A stretch of 64,000 nt of DNA, taken from Bartonella sp. HY328 (GTDB lineage: Bacteria; Pseudomonadota; Alphaproteobacteria; Rhizobiales; Rhizobiaceae). Below are positions 56,173 through 64,000 of the stretch, piece by piece (the stretch's first letter is position 1; each line of letters opens with the position of its first letter). The position numbers and the translations under genes are program-made. Below the pieces are notes generated by a model, which worked only from the letters and a program-made list of their open reading frames with translations, ran no database searches and had not been told where the DNA came from. The stretch is from NCBI RefSeq assembly GCF_025449335.1, contig NZ_CP104883.1, forward strand, positions 2,410,501 to 2,474,500, written 5' to 3'.

Positions 56173-57357
56173 CTAAAATAGCGATAATTGAATGGGTGAT
56201 TTTATCGGCGGTTCAAAATTTTCAAATGAAAGAGCCATACGACGCTTGCCAATTTCTAACCTTTGACATGCCATAGCAAAACGGCGAGCAACCAGTTCGG
56301 CAAAGGGGCCTGTGCCGCGCATGCGGCTTTGCCAATCGGCATCATAATCCTTGCCTCCACGCATAGAGCGTAAAATTGAAATAATTTTACGATAATGGTT
56401 GGGATATTCTCGCAATAACCAATCTTTAAACAAAGGGGCAACCTCATAAGGCAGACGCAGCATGACAAAATCAGCATCATGAACCCCCGCTTCCTTTGCA
56501 ACCTCTAATATATTTTCAATCTCATGATCATTTAAACCGGGAATAACTGGCGCAACTAATGTGGAAACCGGTATATTGGCTTGATGTAATTGCCTTATTG
56601 TTTCAAGCCGGCGTTTTGGCGTTGCAGCTCTTGGTTCCATTGCTCGTGAAAGCCTACTATCCAATGTGGTAAGTGAAATGCAAACTCGCACTAACCGTTT
56701 TTGTGCCATTTCACTTAAAATATCAACATCACGCAAAATCAAAGCTGATTTAGTCACAATACTTACCGGATGATTTGCCCTATTTAAAACGGTCAAAATT
56801 TCTCGCATAATCGCCCATTTTTTTTCAATCGGCTGATAGGGGTCGGTATTGGTACCAATAGCAATAATTTTCGGTTTATAGCCAGCTTTTGATAATTCCT
56901 TTTCTAGCAATTTTGCTGCATCAGGTTTTGCAAAAAGCTGTGTTTCAAAATCCACCCCTGCTGATAAGCCCATATAAGAATGGCTGGGACGGGCAAAACA
57001 ATAAATGCAACCATGCTCACAGCCACGATAAGGATTAATAGAACGGTCAAATCCAAGATCGGGCGAATTATTGCTTGTAATAATATTGCGTGCTTTTTCA
57101 ACTTGAACTGTTGTTTTAAGCGGTGCTATTTCTTCATCATTTTGCCAGCCATCATCAAAGCAACAAACTGATTTATCCTCAAAGCGTCCTGCAGGGTTGA
57201 GCCCTGCCCCACGCCCTTTAATACGCTTTGCTTGAAGCCGCATATGGCTATCTTCAATAATATCATTGGCGTGGGCTTGGCGACCATCGCCAAAGGCAGC
57301 CTTATCAGCCTTTGCAAGATTATCAACAAGATTGTGATTAATCCGAATTTTTAACAT
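56173..57357 (-). CDS. PA0069-family radical SAM protein
   Basis: About 394 residues. The iron-sulfur site is CEHGCIYC (CxxxCxxC), preceded by KGRGAGLNPAGRFE and SINPYRG, which mark the PA0069 group related to spore photolyase (SplB-like). The reaction is unknown. I use the ATG of MLKIRINHN; a TTG 16 codons upstream is the only longer start. Confidence 0.87.
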   Translation of the reverse strand: MLKIRINHNLVDNLAKADKAAFGDGRQAHANDIIEDSHMRLQAKRIKGRGAGLNPAGRFEDKSVCCFDDGWQNDEEIAPLKTTVQVEKARNIITSNNSPDLGFDRSINPYRGCEHGCIYCFARPSHSYMGLSAGVDFETQLFAKPDAAKLLEKELSKAGYKPKIIAIGTNTDPYQPIEKKWAIMREILTVLNRANHPVSIVTKSALILRDVDILSEMAQKRLVRVCISLTTLDSRLSRAMEPRAATPKRRLETIRQLHQANIPVSTLVAPVIPGLNDHEIENILEVAKEAGVHDADFVMLRLPYEVAPLFKDWLLREYPNHYRKIISILRSMRGGKDYDADWQSRMRGTGPFAELVARRFAMACQRLEIGKRRMALSFENFEPPIKSPIQLSLF

Positions 57358-57657
57358 TGTACCACTGCCAAAAACTTGCTGAAATGCCCTAACGCAAATA
57401 AGCAACCATTTTTCATTGAAAAAGCTTAATTAACAAATGGCTGTGCTTAGCCATGATAAAAAATCAAACGGTAAGTTAAGCCATACATCCATTCACTGAC
57501 GTTATTACATTATCAAAATTCATAGAACATATCAAGAACATTATCGTAAAAATTTATTACCAATATTTAATTTGAGTATTTTTATCATGTTTTATTTGTC
57601 ATAGTGAAACATTGCCATTATACCAATGCTGAAAACAATATTTTGGGTAGGTGCAAA

Positions 57658-58521
57658 ATGGCAAATATGGACACAAAAGACAGCTCACAAAATGCAAGTC
57701 AAACTGCAAAAATGTCAGGACACAGGATCATTCGCAATAGCATGACAATTACAACAATTACCAAACCGTTTACTTCGGTGATACGTGTAAGCGGCATCGT
57801 TAAAGATCCAGACCAAGATCAATGGTTACAAGCCAATAATGCTGTACGAATTGAAATGGATGCCATTGGTAGTGCAAAGCCGATCACCCGCGTTTATACC
57901 ATTCGCAACTATTGTGCTGTAACCAATATTGCAGAAATCGATTTTGTGGTTCATCACGGCCAAAGCTTAGCTATGGACTGGTTGAGTCATCAAAAAATGG
58001 GGGACACGATTTATCTTATGGGACCAAAGCAGCATTATATGCCTGATTATCAAAATGGCCAAGACAATGTATTTTTTGCCGATGATACGGCAATTCCTGC
58101 TTTATTTTCTATTTTTAAAAATTGGCCACAAGGTATAAAAGCCACAGCTTATATTGATTGCGCCCATAAATCCGCGATAGACGAATTACCAAAGATTGCA
58201 GGGGTAGGTTATAAAACCTTCATTCGCCCAGATGATTGTGCCGCTGGCACATCTGGTTTTTTAGTCAATGAAGCACTTTCGATTAACCCAACAACCAAGG
58301 CCAATCTTTGGATTGCCTGCGAGCGTGAAGAAGCGCGACAAATACGCGACCACTTTTTAAGTGGTGGGCAAGTGGCGAAAGCCGACATAAAGGCAATTGG
58401 CTATTGGAAGCGCGGCATTACATCAAGCATTGTTGATGAAAAGCGCATGGCTCATTATATGAACCTTACCGCCCAAGGCAAAGGCGTTGAACAATTTGAT
58501 GAGTTTGATGTAAAAATTTAA
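57658..58521 (+). CDS. Siderophore-interacting protein, paralog 1
   Basis: About 287 residues. The ferredoxin-reductase-like FAD site is TRVYTIRNY, and the C-terminal half has the SIP domain (ANLWIACEREEARQIRDHF, GYWKRG). It releases iron from imported ferric siderophores by reduction. AGGTG lies just before the ATG. A different SIP follows 74 bp later. Confidence 0.87.
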   Translation: MANMDTKDSSQNASQTAKMSGHRIIRNSMTITTITKPFTSVIRVSGIVKDPDQDQWLQANNAVRIEMDAIGSAKPITRVYTIRNYCAVTNIAEIDFVVHHGQSLAMDWLSHQKMGDTIYLMGPKQHYMPDYQNGQDNVFFADDTAIPALFSIFKNWPQGIKATAYIDCAHKSAIDELPKIAGVGYKTFIRPDDCAAGTSGFLVNEALSINPTTKANLWIACEREEARQIRDHFLSGGQVAKADIKAIGYWKRGITSSIVDEKRMAHYMNLTAQGKGVEQFDEFDVKI

Positions 58522-58595
58522 GAGACAATTGCATTATTGTGCAGCTATAATGGCTTTAAAATCAAGCAAATATAACGACATTTTTAGGATAAGTC

Positions 58596-59354
58596 ATGAC
58601 CCAAGAAAATGATACAGCACCGCATATTGAGCGTGTACGCCACGAAACCAAACGCCGCATATTAAAAGTAGAAAAGATTGAAGATGTAACCCCCTTGATG
58701 CGACGCGTGTTCGTCGGCGGTGATGATCTTGCCGGTTTTGTTTCTGCCGCTCCCGATGATCATATCAAACTATTTTTTGGTGAAAGTGAACTAACTCTGC
58801 AAAGCCGCGAATATACACCGCGTTTTTATGACGAACAAGCCAACCTATTGGCAATTGATTTTGTGTTGCACGATGCTGGCCCCGCAAGTACTTTTGCATT
58901 AAATGCAAAACAGGGTGATGAGCTTGTCATTGGTGGCCCACGTGGATCAGCCTTAATTAGCGGCAATATTAATGCTTGGCTATTAATTGGCGATGAAACT
59001 GCTTTACCAGCCATTGGCAGACGGGTAGAAGAAGCGCCTGAAGGCACTGACATGACCGTTGTTGCAACAGTTGCAAATGAACAGGAAGTGCAAAAATTTA
59101 ATACAAAAGCCAATGTGACTTATCATTGGGTTTACCGCTCTGTTGAGCTTGCTGATGAACCTAAATTCCTTCTTGAAAAGGTTAAGGAACTAAGTTTACA
59201 AGAGCGGACATTTATCTGGATTGCAGCTGAAGGAAAGGTAACACGCCACTTGCGCATGTTCTTTAATACCGAACGACATGTACCACTAAACTGGATTAAA
59301 GCTGCGGGTTATTGGGTAAAAGGCTTTGCCAATTCTAAAGAAAAATTTGATTAA
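58596..59354 (+). CDS. Siderophore-interacting protein, paralog 2
   Basis: 252 residues, the standard SIP length. The FAD-binding motif is REYTPRFY, and C-terminal FIWIAAEGKVTRHLR and GYWVKG are typical. It differs strongly from the preceding SIP, so this is not a recent duplication. The tandem may serve two siderophore types. A terminator follows. Confidence 0.9.
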   Translation: MTQENDTAPHIERVRHETKRRILKVEKIEDVTPLMRRVFVGGDDLAGFVSAAPDDHIKLFFGESELTLQSREYTPRFYDEQANLLAIDFVLHDAGPASTFALNAKQGDELVIGGPRGSALISGNINAWLLIGDETALPAIGRRVEEAPEGTDMTVVATVANEQEVQKFNTKANVTYHWVYRSVELADEPKFLLEKVKELSLQERTFIWIAAEGKVTRHLRMFFNTERHVPLNWIKAAGYWVKGFANSKEKFD

Positions 59355-59404
59355 GCTACTTTAACACAACAATATAAAAGCAGTTTATTAAACACACTAA
59401 AACA

Positions 59405-59442
59405 AAAAGGGCAGGAAAAAGAAAATCTCTTTCCTGCCCTTT
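59405..59442. terminator. Bidirectional intrinsic terminator
   Basis: AAAGGGCAGGAAA pairs with TTTCCTGCCCTTT around an A-rich loop. It lies between the convergent siderophore gene and the L,D-transpeptidase gene and can serve both. Confidence 0.85.
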
Positions 59443-59462
59443 AATTATGCAGTTTTTATATC

Positions 59463-60176
59463 TTAACGTACGATAACTTTTGCCCCGGTACGCACACGGG
59501 CAAAAAGATCAATTACATCTGGATTTGCCATACGGATGCAACCAGCTGACACTGATTTACCAATGCTTGATGGTTGAGTTGTACCGTGAATGCGATAATA
59601 GGTATCAACGTTATTTTGGTAAAGATAAAGCGCGCGCGCTCCAAGTGGATTGCTTGGTCCGCCATCAACACCATTTTCAAACTTCTTATAGCGTTCTGGT
59701 GCACGGGCAATCATATCCTTGGTTGGAATCCAACGTGGCCATTTACGTTTTACTTTAAGGTCTGCTTCACCTTGGAAGCCCAGCCCTGCGGCACCTACAC
59801 TCACACCATAGCGAATAGCTTTGCCATTACCTGCAATAAAATATAGATAGTGGTTGGCTGGCTCAACAATAATTGTGCCCGGCGCTTCGCGTGATGGATA
59901 AGCAACAACCGTACGTTGGAACTTTTCAGGGATAACACCATTAGGGATTGGCTTTACCTTAAACGGCTCATCTCTATCAGGGCCATAACGCTCATCAAGT
60001 GGCTTATTCCCTTCAATAAAACTTTGTGGTTTGATAGTTGCTTTAGTTGTTTGCTGCCCATCAATTGGCGTTGTACCAGTTGTTGTACACGCGCCCAAAC
60101 CAACTGCTAACACACCTAAAAAAAACGTGCGAGAAATCGCCGACCTGATTGGTCGTAAACCAATGCTATTATGCAT
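59463..60176 (-). CDS. L,D-transpeptidase (YkuD), lipoprotein-like
   Basis: About 237 residues. The N-terminal signal has a lipobox-like LGAC. The catalytic motif HGTTQPSSIGKSVSAGCIRM holds the nucleophile Cys and essential His. It crosslinks peptidoglycan stems (3-3) or attaches proteins. AAGGA before this ATG supports the start; 14 upstream codons are unlikely. It diverges from ddl. Confidence 0.9.
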   Translation of the reverse strand: MHNSIGLRPIRSAISRTFFLGVLAVGLGACTTTGTTPIDGQQTTKATIKPQSFIEGNKPLDERYGPDRDEPFKVKPIPNGVIPEKFQRTVVAYPSREAPGTIIVEPANHYLYFIAGNGKAIRYGVSVGAAGLGFQGEADLKVKRKWPRWIPTKDMIARAPERYKKFENGVDGGPSNPLGARALYLYQNNVDTYYRIHGTTQPSSIGKSVSAGCIRMANPDVIDLFARVRTGAKVIVR

Positions 60177-60669
60177 TTTTTTATTCCTTGATAAAAAGTC
60201 AATCCATACGCAAAACATTTATTCGTAAATGTGCATAAAGCAGCTTTGACAAAAGATAAAGACCAAAAAACCATATTTATCACTATTTGTAACAAATATT
60301 AATAAAACTCCAATTTTTAGATAAATTCTAATTTTACGATTATGCTTTTTAGTAAATTAATGCTTTTCAGTTGTTACGCAAATAACCCAAATGGCATATA
60401 ATCTTAAAAAATTTAGAGTTACTTATCTCTCTTTTATTACCTACATATTAGAATTTACTCATTAAATTTTAACAAAAGCAGATGGGTTATAGATATTATA
60501 AAAAATTATATAAAACCTAATTTAGTAAAATTAAAAGCTATCGCTTTAAGTCAACTGATTTGCGACGTTTTCGTTCATACTTAGCGAGGATTTTTTAATT
60601 CGCTTATAAAAGATACTGCTAGATAACAATTTCCTAAAAAATTACAAAAAAAATTTATAAAAAAATTTT
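60177..60669. other. AT-rich gene-free region between L,D-transpeptidase and ddl
   Basis: About 490 bp, strongly AT-rich, without an ORF or known RNA. It holds the L,D-transpeptidase promoter; murB, usual before ddl in many relatives, is not here. Confidence 0.5.
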
Positions 60670-60821
60670 GAGTCTTTTCAGAAGCATGAGTCACAAAAGC
60701 CGGTCTTTGCCATGATTTACAACATTAGGGGGACTTGTTTTTACTGCGCCAGTCTGATTCTTATATTAACCATAATTACATATTTGATTCGTATCATGAA
60801 TCTCTTGGTAATTGATGATTC
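60670..60821 (+). promoter_or_regulatory. GANTC cluster with CtrA-like box upstream of ddl-ftsQA
   Basis: Six GANTC sites lie in 152 bp (starting 60670, 60688, 60756, 60786, 60798 and 60817). Two form a palindrome GATTC-N7-GAATC. TTAACCAT at 60766-60773 matches a CtrA half-site known in alphaproteobacteria. CcrM methylates GANTC and GcrA reads it, so this is a candidate cell-cycle-controlled promoter. Transcription start was not determined. Confidence 0.65.
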
Positions 60822-60865
60822 AAAATTGTAATTTTTGCTGTGCATAATCTGTAGGGGATTTCAAG

Positions 60866-61786
60866 GTGAACAACAAACATGTTGCTGTGCTTATGGGTGG
60901 TTTTTCATCTGAGAGACCAGTTAGCCTGTCATCAGGCAATGCTTGTGCCGATGCACTTGAAGCCCTTGGTTTTCAAGTGACACGCCTTGATGTTGATACC
61001 AATGTTGCTGATCGCCTTGCCCAGCTACGCCCTGATATTGCTTTTAATGCGCTGCATGGTCCTTTTGGTGAAGATGGCACAATTCAAGGCATTTTAGAGT
61101 TTTTGCGTATTCCTTACACCCATTCTGGCGTACTCGCCTCGGCTCTTGCTATGGATAAAGCGCGCGCTAAAATAATTGCTAGCGCGGCTGGCGTTAAGGT
61201 TGCCCCGTCTCGGGTTATGGATCGCCATGATATCGGCAATGTTCACCCTATTAATCCACCCTATGTGGTTAAGCCGGTTAAAGAAGGTTCAAGCTTTGGC
61301 GTCGTTATCGTCTTGGAAGGCCAAAATACACCGCCAGCATCATTAGGTGCCGCAGATTGGCCTTATGGAGATGAGGTCATCGTTGAGCAATATATTCCCG
61401 GCCGCGAATTTACATGCGGTGTTTTAGGCGAACGCGTACTTGATGTGTGCGAAATTGTGCCTAACGCTAGCTATAAATTCTATGATTATGATGCAAAATA
61501 TGCACAAGGTGGATCAATTCACGTCTGCCCTGCGGAAATTTCATCAAATATTTACCAAAATATACAAAGAATGTCCTTACTAGCCCATCAAGCAATTGGT
61601 TGTCGTGGGGTAAGTCGTTCCGATTTTCGTTTTGATGAAAAAACAGGTGATCTCATCTGGCTTGAAGTCAATACCCAACCTGGTATGACTCCAACCTCCC
61701 TAGTTCCTGATATGGCTAAAGTTTCCGGTCTCACTTTTGGAGACTTGGTGCAATGGATAGTGGAGGATGCGTCGTGCATGCGCTAA
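60866..61786 (+). CDS. ddl: D-alanine--D-alanine ligase
   Basis: 306 residues, GTG start with AGGGGA upstream. An ATP-grasp enzyme making D-Ala-D-Ala for peptidoglycan. Motifs include HGPFGEDGTIQGILE near the N-terminus, VKPVKEGSSFGV and LEVNTQPGMTPTSLVP. ftsQ begins inside its 3' end. Confidence 0.96.
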   Translation: MNNKHVAVLMGGFSSERPVSLSSGNACADALEALGFQVTRLDVDTNVADRLAQLRPDIAFNALHGPFGEDGTIQGILEFLRIPYTHSGVLASALAMDKARAKIIASAAGVKVAPSRVMDRHDIGNVHPINPPYVVKPVKEGSSFGVVIVLEGQNTPPASLGAADWPYGDEVIVEQYIPGREFTCGVLGERVLDVCEIVPNASYKFYDYDAKYAQGGSIHVCPAEISSNIYQNIQRMSLLAHQAIGCRGVSRSDFRFDEKTGDLIWLEVNTQPGMTPTSLVPDMAKVSGLTFGDLVQWIVEDASCMR

Positions 61787-62682
61787 ATAGCAATTTCAAG
61801 CAGAACTTGAAAACAACACTTAAAAACCGCGCAATTAAGGTGTCGCGGCGTTTAAAAGGTGTTGTCTTGCGTTTTACTTCTGGACATATTGCTATAGCAC
61901 GCCATAGCGGCTCTTTTGCCGTTTTAGCCTTATTAAGTACCACCATTATTTATGGCACCTATGCTGGCAACCACACCGATGATGCAGTAAAGCTTGCTAC
62001 ATCATCGCTTGGCTTTGCCGTTGAAAAAGTTGACGTTAAAGGAAACTATTTCACCTCTGAAATTGATGTTCTTGGCGCAATTGGACTAGATGGCGATACT
62101 TCAATCATCGGTTATGATGTTGATAAAGTGCGCGATGAGTTAAAGGCATTACCTTGGGTAAAGTCCGTGACTGTGCAAAAAATCTATCCAGATCGTCTTA
62201 ACGTCATGGTAAGCGAACATCAACCGCTGGCTCTTTGGCAGCATAATGGTGAAGTTGATATTGTTGATAAGGATGGTAATGTCATTATTCCTTATCGCCC
62301 TGGATTTAGCCGTCGCTTACCGTTGATTGTTGGTAATGGCGCCCAAAATAATGCACAAGATTTTCTTAATGCGATGGATGAATTTCCAAGCATTAAAGAA
62401 AGAGTTCGCGCTTATATTCGCATCGGCGATCGCCGCTGGGATATTGTGCTCGATAATGGTGTGCGGGTTAAATTGCCCGAAAATAATTTTGATAAGCGGC
62501 TTACGCAAATGCTTGAAATGGATAAAAAGGACGGACTTTTGTCACGTGATATATTAAGTGTTGATTTACGCCTTGATGACCGCGTAACAGTTGCCTTGAC
62601 CGATGATGCATTAAAGCGGCGCGCTGAAACAGTTAAAGAGTTAGAAAAGCGTGAAAAAGCACGCAAAGCGGGGCGAGCATGA
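61774..62682 (+). CDS. ftsQ: Cell division protein FtsQ
   Basis: About 302 residues: a basic cytoplasmic tail, one transmembrane helix (FAVLALLSTTIIYGTYA), a POTRA domain (VEKVDVKGNYFTSEIDVLGAIG...) and the FtsQ beta domain. It links divisome parts in the periplasm. I prefer the GTG at 61774 with GGAGGA six nt upstream; the ATG at 61753 is an alternative. It overlaps ddl. Confidence 0.92.
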   Translation: MHALNSNFKQNLKTTLKNRAIKVSRRLKGVVLRFTSGHIAIARHSGSFAVLALLSTTIIYGTYAGNHTDDAVKLATSSLGFAVEKVDVKGNYFTSEIDVLGAIGLDGDTSIIGYDVDKVRDELKALPWVKSVTVQKIYPDRLNVMVSEHQPLALWQHNGEVDIVDKDGNVIIPYRPGFSRRLPLIVGNGAQNNAQDFLNAMDEFPSIKERVRAYIRIGDRRWDIVLDNGVRVKLPENNFDKRLTQMLEMDKKDGLLSRDILSVDLRLDDRVTVALTDDALKRRAETVKELEKREKARKAGRA

Positions 62683-64000
62683 GTTTTATAGCCCATTTAA
62701 ACGGTACACCATCACGTAAAACCCGTCTTTTAACGGTGCTAGATGTTGGCTCAAGTAAAATTGTTTGCATTATTGCTCGTTTGCGCCCATTGGGACAAAC
62801 AGAATATCTCCATGGCCGCACCCACAGCATGGAAGTGCTTGGCTTTGGTATTCAGCGCTCACAGGGTATAAAGGCGGGCATTATTGTTGATATGTCCAAG
62901 GCAGAGACAGCCATTCGTTTAGCTGTTGACAGTGCGGAGCGCATGGCTGGCCTTATTGTAGATTCAGTCATTGTCAATTTTTCTGCCGGTAAGCTAAAAA
63001 GCACACAAGTTCATTCGAAAATCAAGATTAACGGTGATAAGGTTGATATGCGCGATGTGCGCCGCGTTCTTTCTGAATGTTCAAGATCCGCTTTTGATCT
63101 TGACCGCTATATTGTCCATTCACTCCCTGGTAATTTCAATCTCGATGGTGAAACGGGTATTTCTGATCCGCGCGATATGATGGGACATGAACTTGGCGCA
63201 GAAATGCACGTTGTAACGGCTGAAAGTGCGCCATTGCGCAATTTAGAGCATTGCATCAATCGTGCTCATTTAAGCGTTGAGACAGTTGTAGCAACTCCTT
63301 ATGCAAGCGGTCTTTCTGTTCTTGTTGGCGACGAACCCCGTCTTGGTACAGCATGTGTTGATATTGGTGCGGGCACAACAACCATTTCGATTTTTTCCGA
63401 AGGGCGCTTTGTTTATACCGATATGATGCCAATTGGCGCCAACCATATAACACTTGATATTGCTCGCGGCTTCACCATTCCGCTTGATGAAGCTGAACGT
63501 ATCAAGGTAATGCACGGTTCGGCCTTGTCAGTCAGCGCCGATGATCGCCATATGATTTCAATGCCTTCAATGGGGGATGATAATGGCCAAGATAGTGGTC
63601 TTGCGGGCCAATATCCTCGTGCGTTGCTCTCGCGTATTATTCGCGCCCGTGTTGAAGAAATCCTTGAAATGACAAGGGATAAGCTTACGAGATCTGGCTT
63701 TGGCAGCCTTATTGGTAAGCGTATTATTTTGACGGGTGGTGGCTCGCAGCTTCCAGGTATTGCAGAAGTTGGCCGCCATATTTTGAAAAGTCATTTACGC
63801 ATCGGTAGGCCACTTGGTATTTCTGGGCTTCCGGATATGGCAAGAGGTGCAGCATTTTCTTCAGCGGTTGGGTTGCTTATTTATCCGCAAATTAGCGGTT
63901 TAGAAGAATATAAAGTGCACGGATCATCGGCCAATGTGAATAGCAATAGCGGACATTTTTCCCGCGTTGGCCATTGGTTGCGCGGGGGACTGCGCAAAGG
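62679..64000 (+). CDS. ftsA: Cell division protein FtsA (3' end cut by the window)
   Basis: 440 codons are visible, with no stop before the window edge. The start ATG overlaps the ftsQ stop (ATGA). The actin-like fold shows TVLDVGSSKIVCII (phosphate 1), VDIGAGTTTISIF (phosphate 2) and LTGGGSQLPGI (adenosine). The last residues, RVGHWLRGGLRK, are the amphipathic membrane-targeting helix, so only a few codons are missing. It tethers FtsZ to the membrane; ftsZ is expected next. Confidence 0.97.
   Translation, partial: MSFIAHLNGTPSRKTRLLTVLDVGSSKIVCIIARLRPLGQTEYLHGRTHSMEVLGFGIQRSQGIKAGIIVDMSKAETAIRLAVDSAERMAGLIVDSVIVNFSAGKLKSTQVHSKIKINGDKVDMRDVRRVLSECSRSAFDLDRYIVHSLPGNFNLDGETGISDPRDMMGHELGAEMHVVTAESAPLRNLEHCINRAHLSVETVVATPYASGLSVLVGDEPRLGTACVDIGAGTTTISIFSEGRFVYTDMMPIGANHITLDIARGFTIPLDEAERIKVMHGSALSVSADDRHMISMPSMGDDNGQDSGLAGQYPRALLSRIIRARVEEILEMTRDKLTRSGFGSLIGKRIILTGGGSQLPGIAEVGRHILKSHLRIGRPLGISGLPDMARGAAFSSAVGLLIYPQISGLEEYKVHGSSANVNSNSGHFSRVGHWLRGGLRK

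Noticed and set aside
1..64000. Search for CRISPR arrays, phage integrases, toxin-antitoxin pairs and complete insertion sequences
   Set aside because: None was seen. The repeats found are the RIME-like, MITE-like and coding GGTDT types, without spacer-repeat regularity.

Overview
The window looks like chromosome of an alphaproteobacterium of the Hyphomicrobiales (Brucella/Bartonella relatives). It is AT-rich by eye, roughly 40% GC. The main clues are a circularly permuted two-piece tmRNA gene, the order ddl-ftsQ-ftsA, a NolR-like ArsR regulator, a choXWV-type choline importer, an alphaproteobacterial SspB, a dense GANTC cluster with a CtrA-like box upstream of ddl, and RIME-like palindromic intergenic repeats. 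Genus and species cannot be settled from the sequence alone. Most of the window is core or conserved accessory chromosome; I see no prophage, integrase, CRISPR array, complete IS or rRNA operon.

Layout. 1-7.4 kb: the tail of a Rieske oxygenase, a YeeE/YedE transporter, a 281-bp MITE-like element, then a five-gene minus-strand ABC import operon with a phosphodiesterase-like enzyme embedded in it. 7.5-15 kb: tRNA-Ala, a YcxB-like membrane protein, mrp, a small conserved ORF, a lytic transglycosylase lipoprotein, a PheC-type cyclohexadienyl dehydratase and the helicase hrpB. 15-18 kb: a large autotransporter with twelve YGG-type passenger repeats and a 13-copy GGTDT linker. 18.5-21.5 kb: miaA and serB back to back with overlapping start codons, a GNAT acetyltransferase and an ArsR regulator. 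21.8-27.2 kb: an interrupted small membrane ORF, the choline importer, and thyA-folA. 27.2-36 kb: a MerR/TipAS regulator, poxB, a phosphonate-type hexapeptide transferase, a Sco copper chaperone, prmA, an aminopeptidase P and a PuuB-like oxidase.

36-46.9 kb: tsaC/sua5, rnhB, ilvH and ilvI with a readable leader-peptide attenuator, tRNA-Gln, a metallo-beta-lactamase-fold hydrolase, a DUF1499 protein, a polysaccharide deacetylase and ppdK. 47-57 kb: an EamA exporter facing a LysR regulator, a NADAR-domain protein, ssrA directly followed by its adaptor gene sspB, a DUF4169 protein, a ribbon-helix-helix protein, a kinase-like protein fused to an ANL-type C-terminal domain, a cytochrome b561-YceI fusion and a zinc-peptidase-like protein. 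56-64 kb: a PA0069-type radical SAM protein, two different siderophore-interacting proteins in tandem, an L,D-transpeptidase, and ddl-ftsQ-ftsA, with ftsA running off the window.

Themes. Nutrient capture is served by the phosphorus-type ABC operon, choline import and iron-siderophore reduction. Ribosome rescue and tagged-protein proteolysis are linked by ssrA next to sspB. Branched-chain amino acid synthesis is under attenuation control. Envelope growth and division are represented by transglycosylase, L,D-transpeptidase, ddl and ftsQA, with apparent cell-cycle control signals upstream of ddl. Two dispersed repeat families occur: an IS630/mariner-like TIR family and a RIME-like palindrome family.
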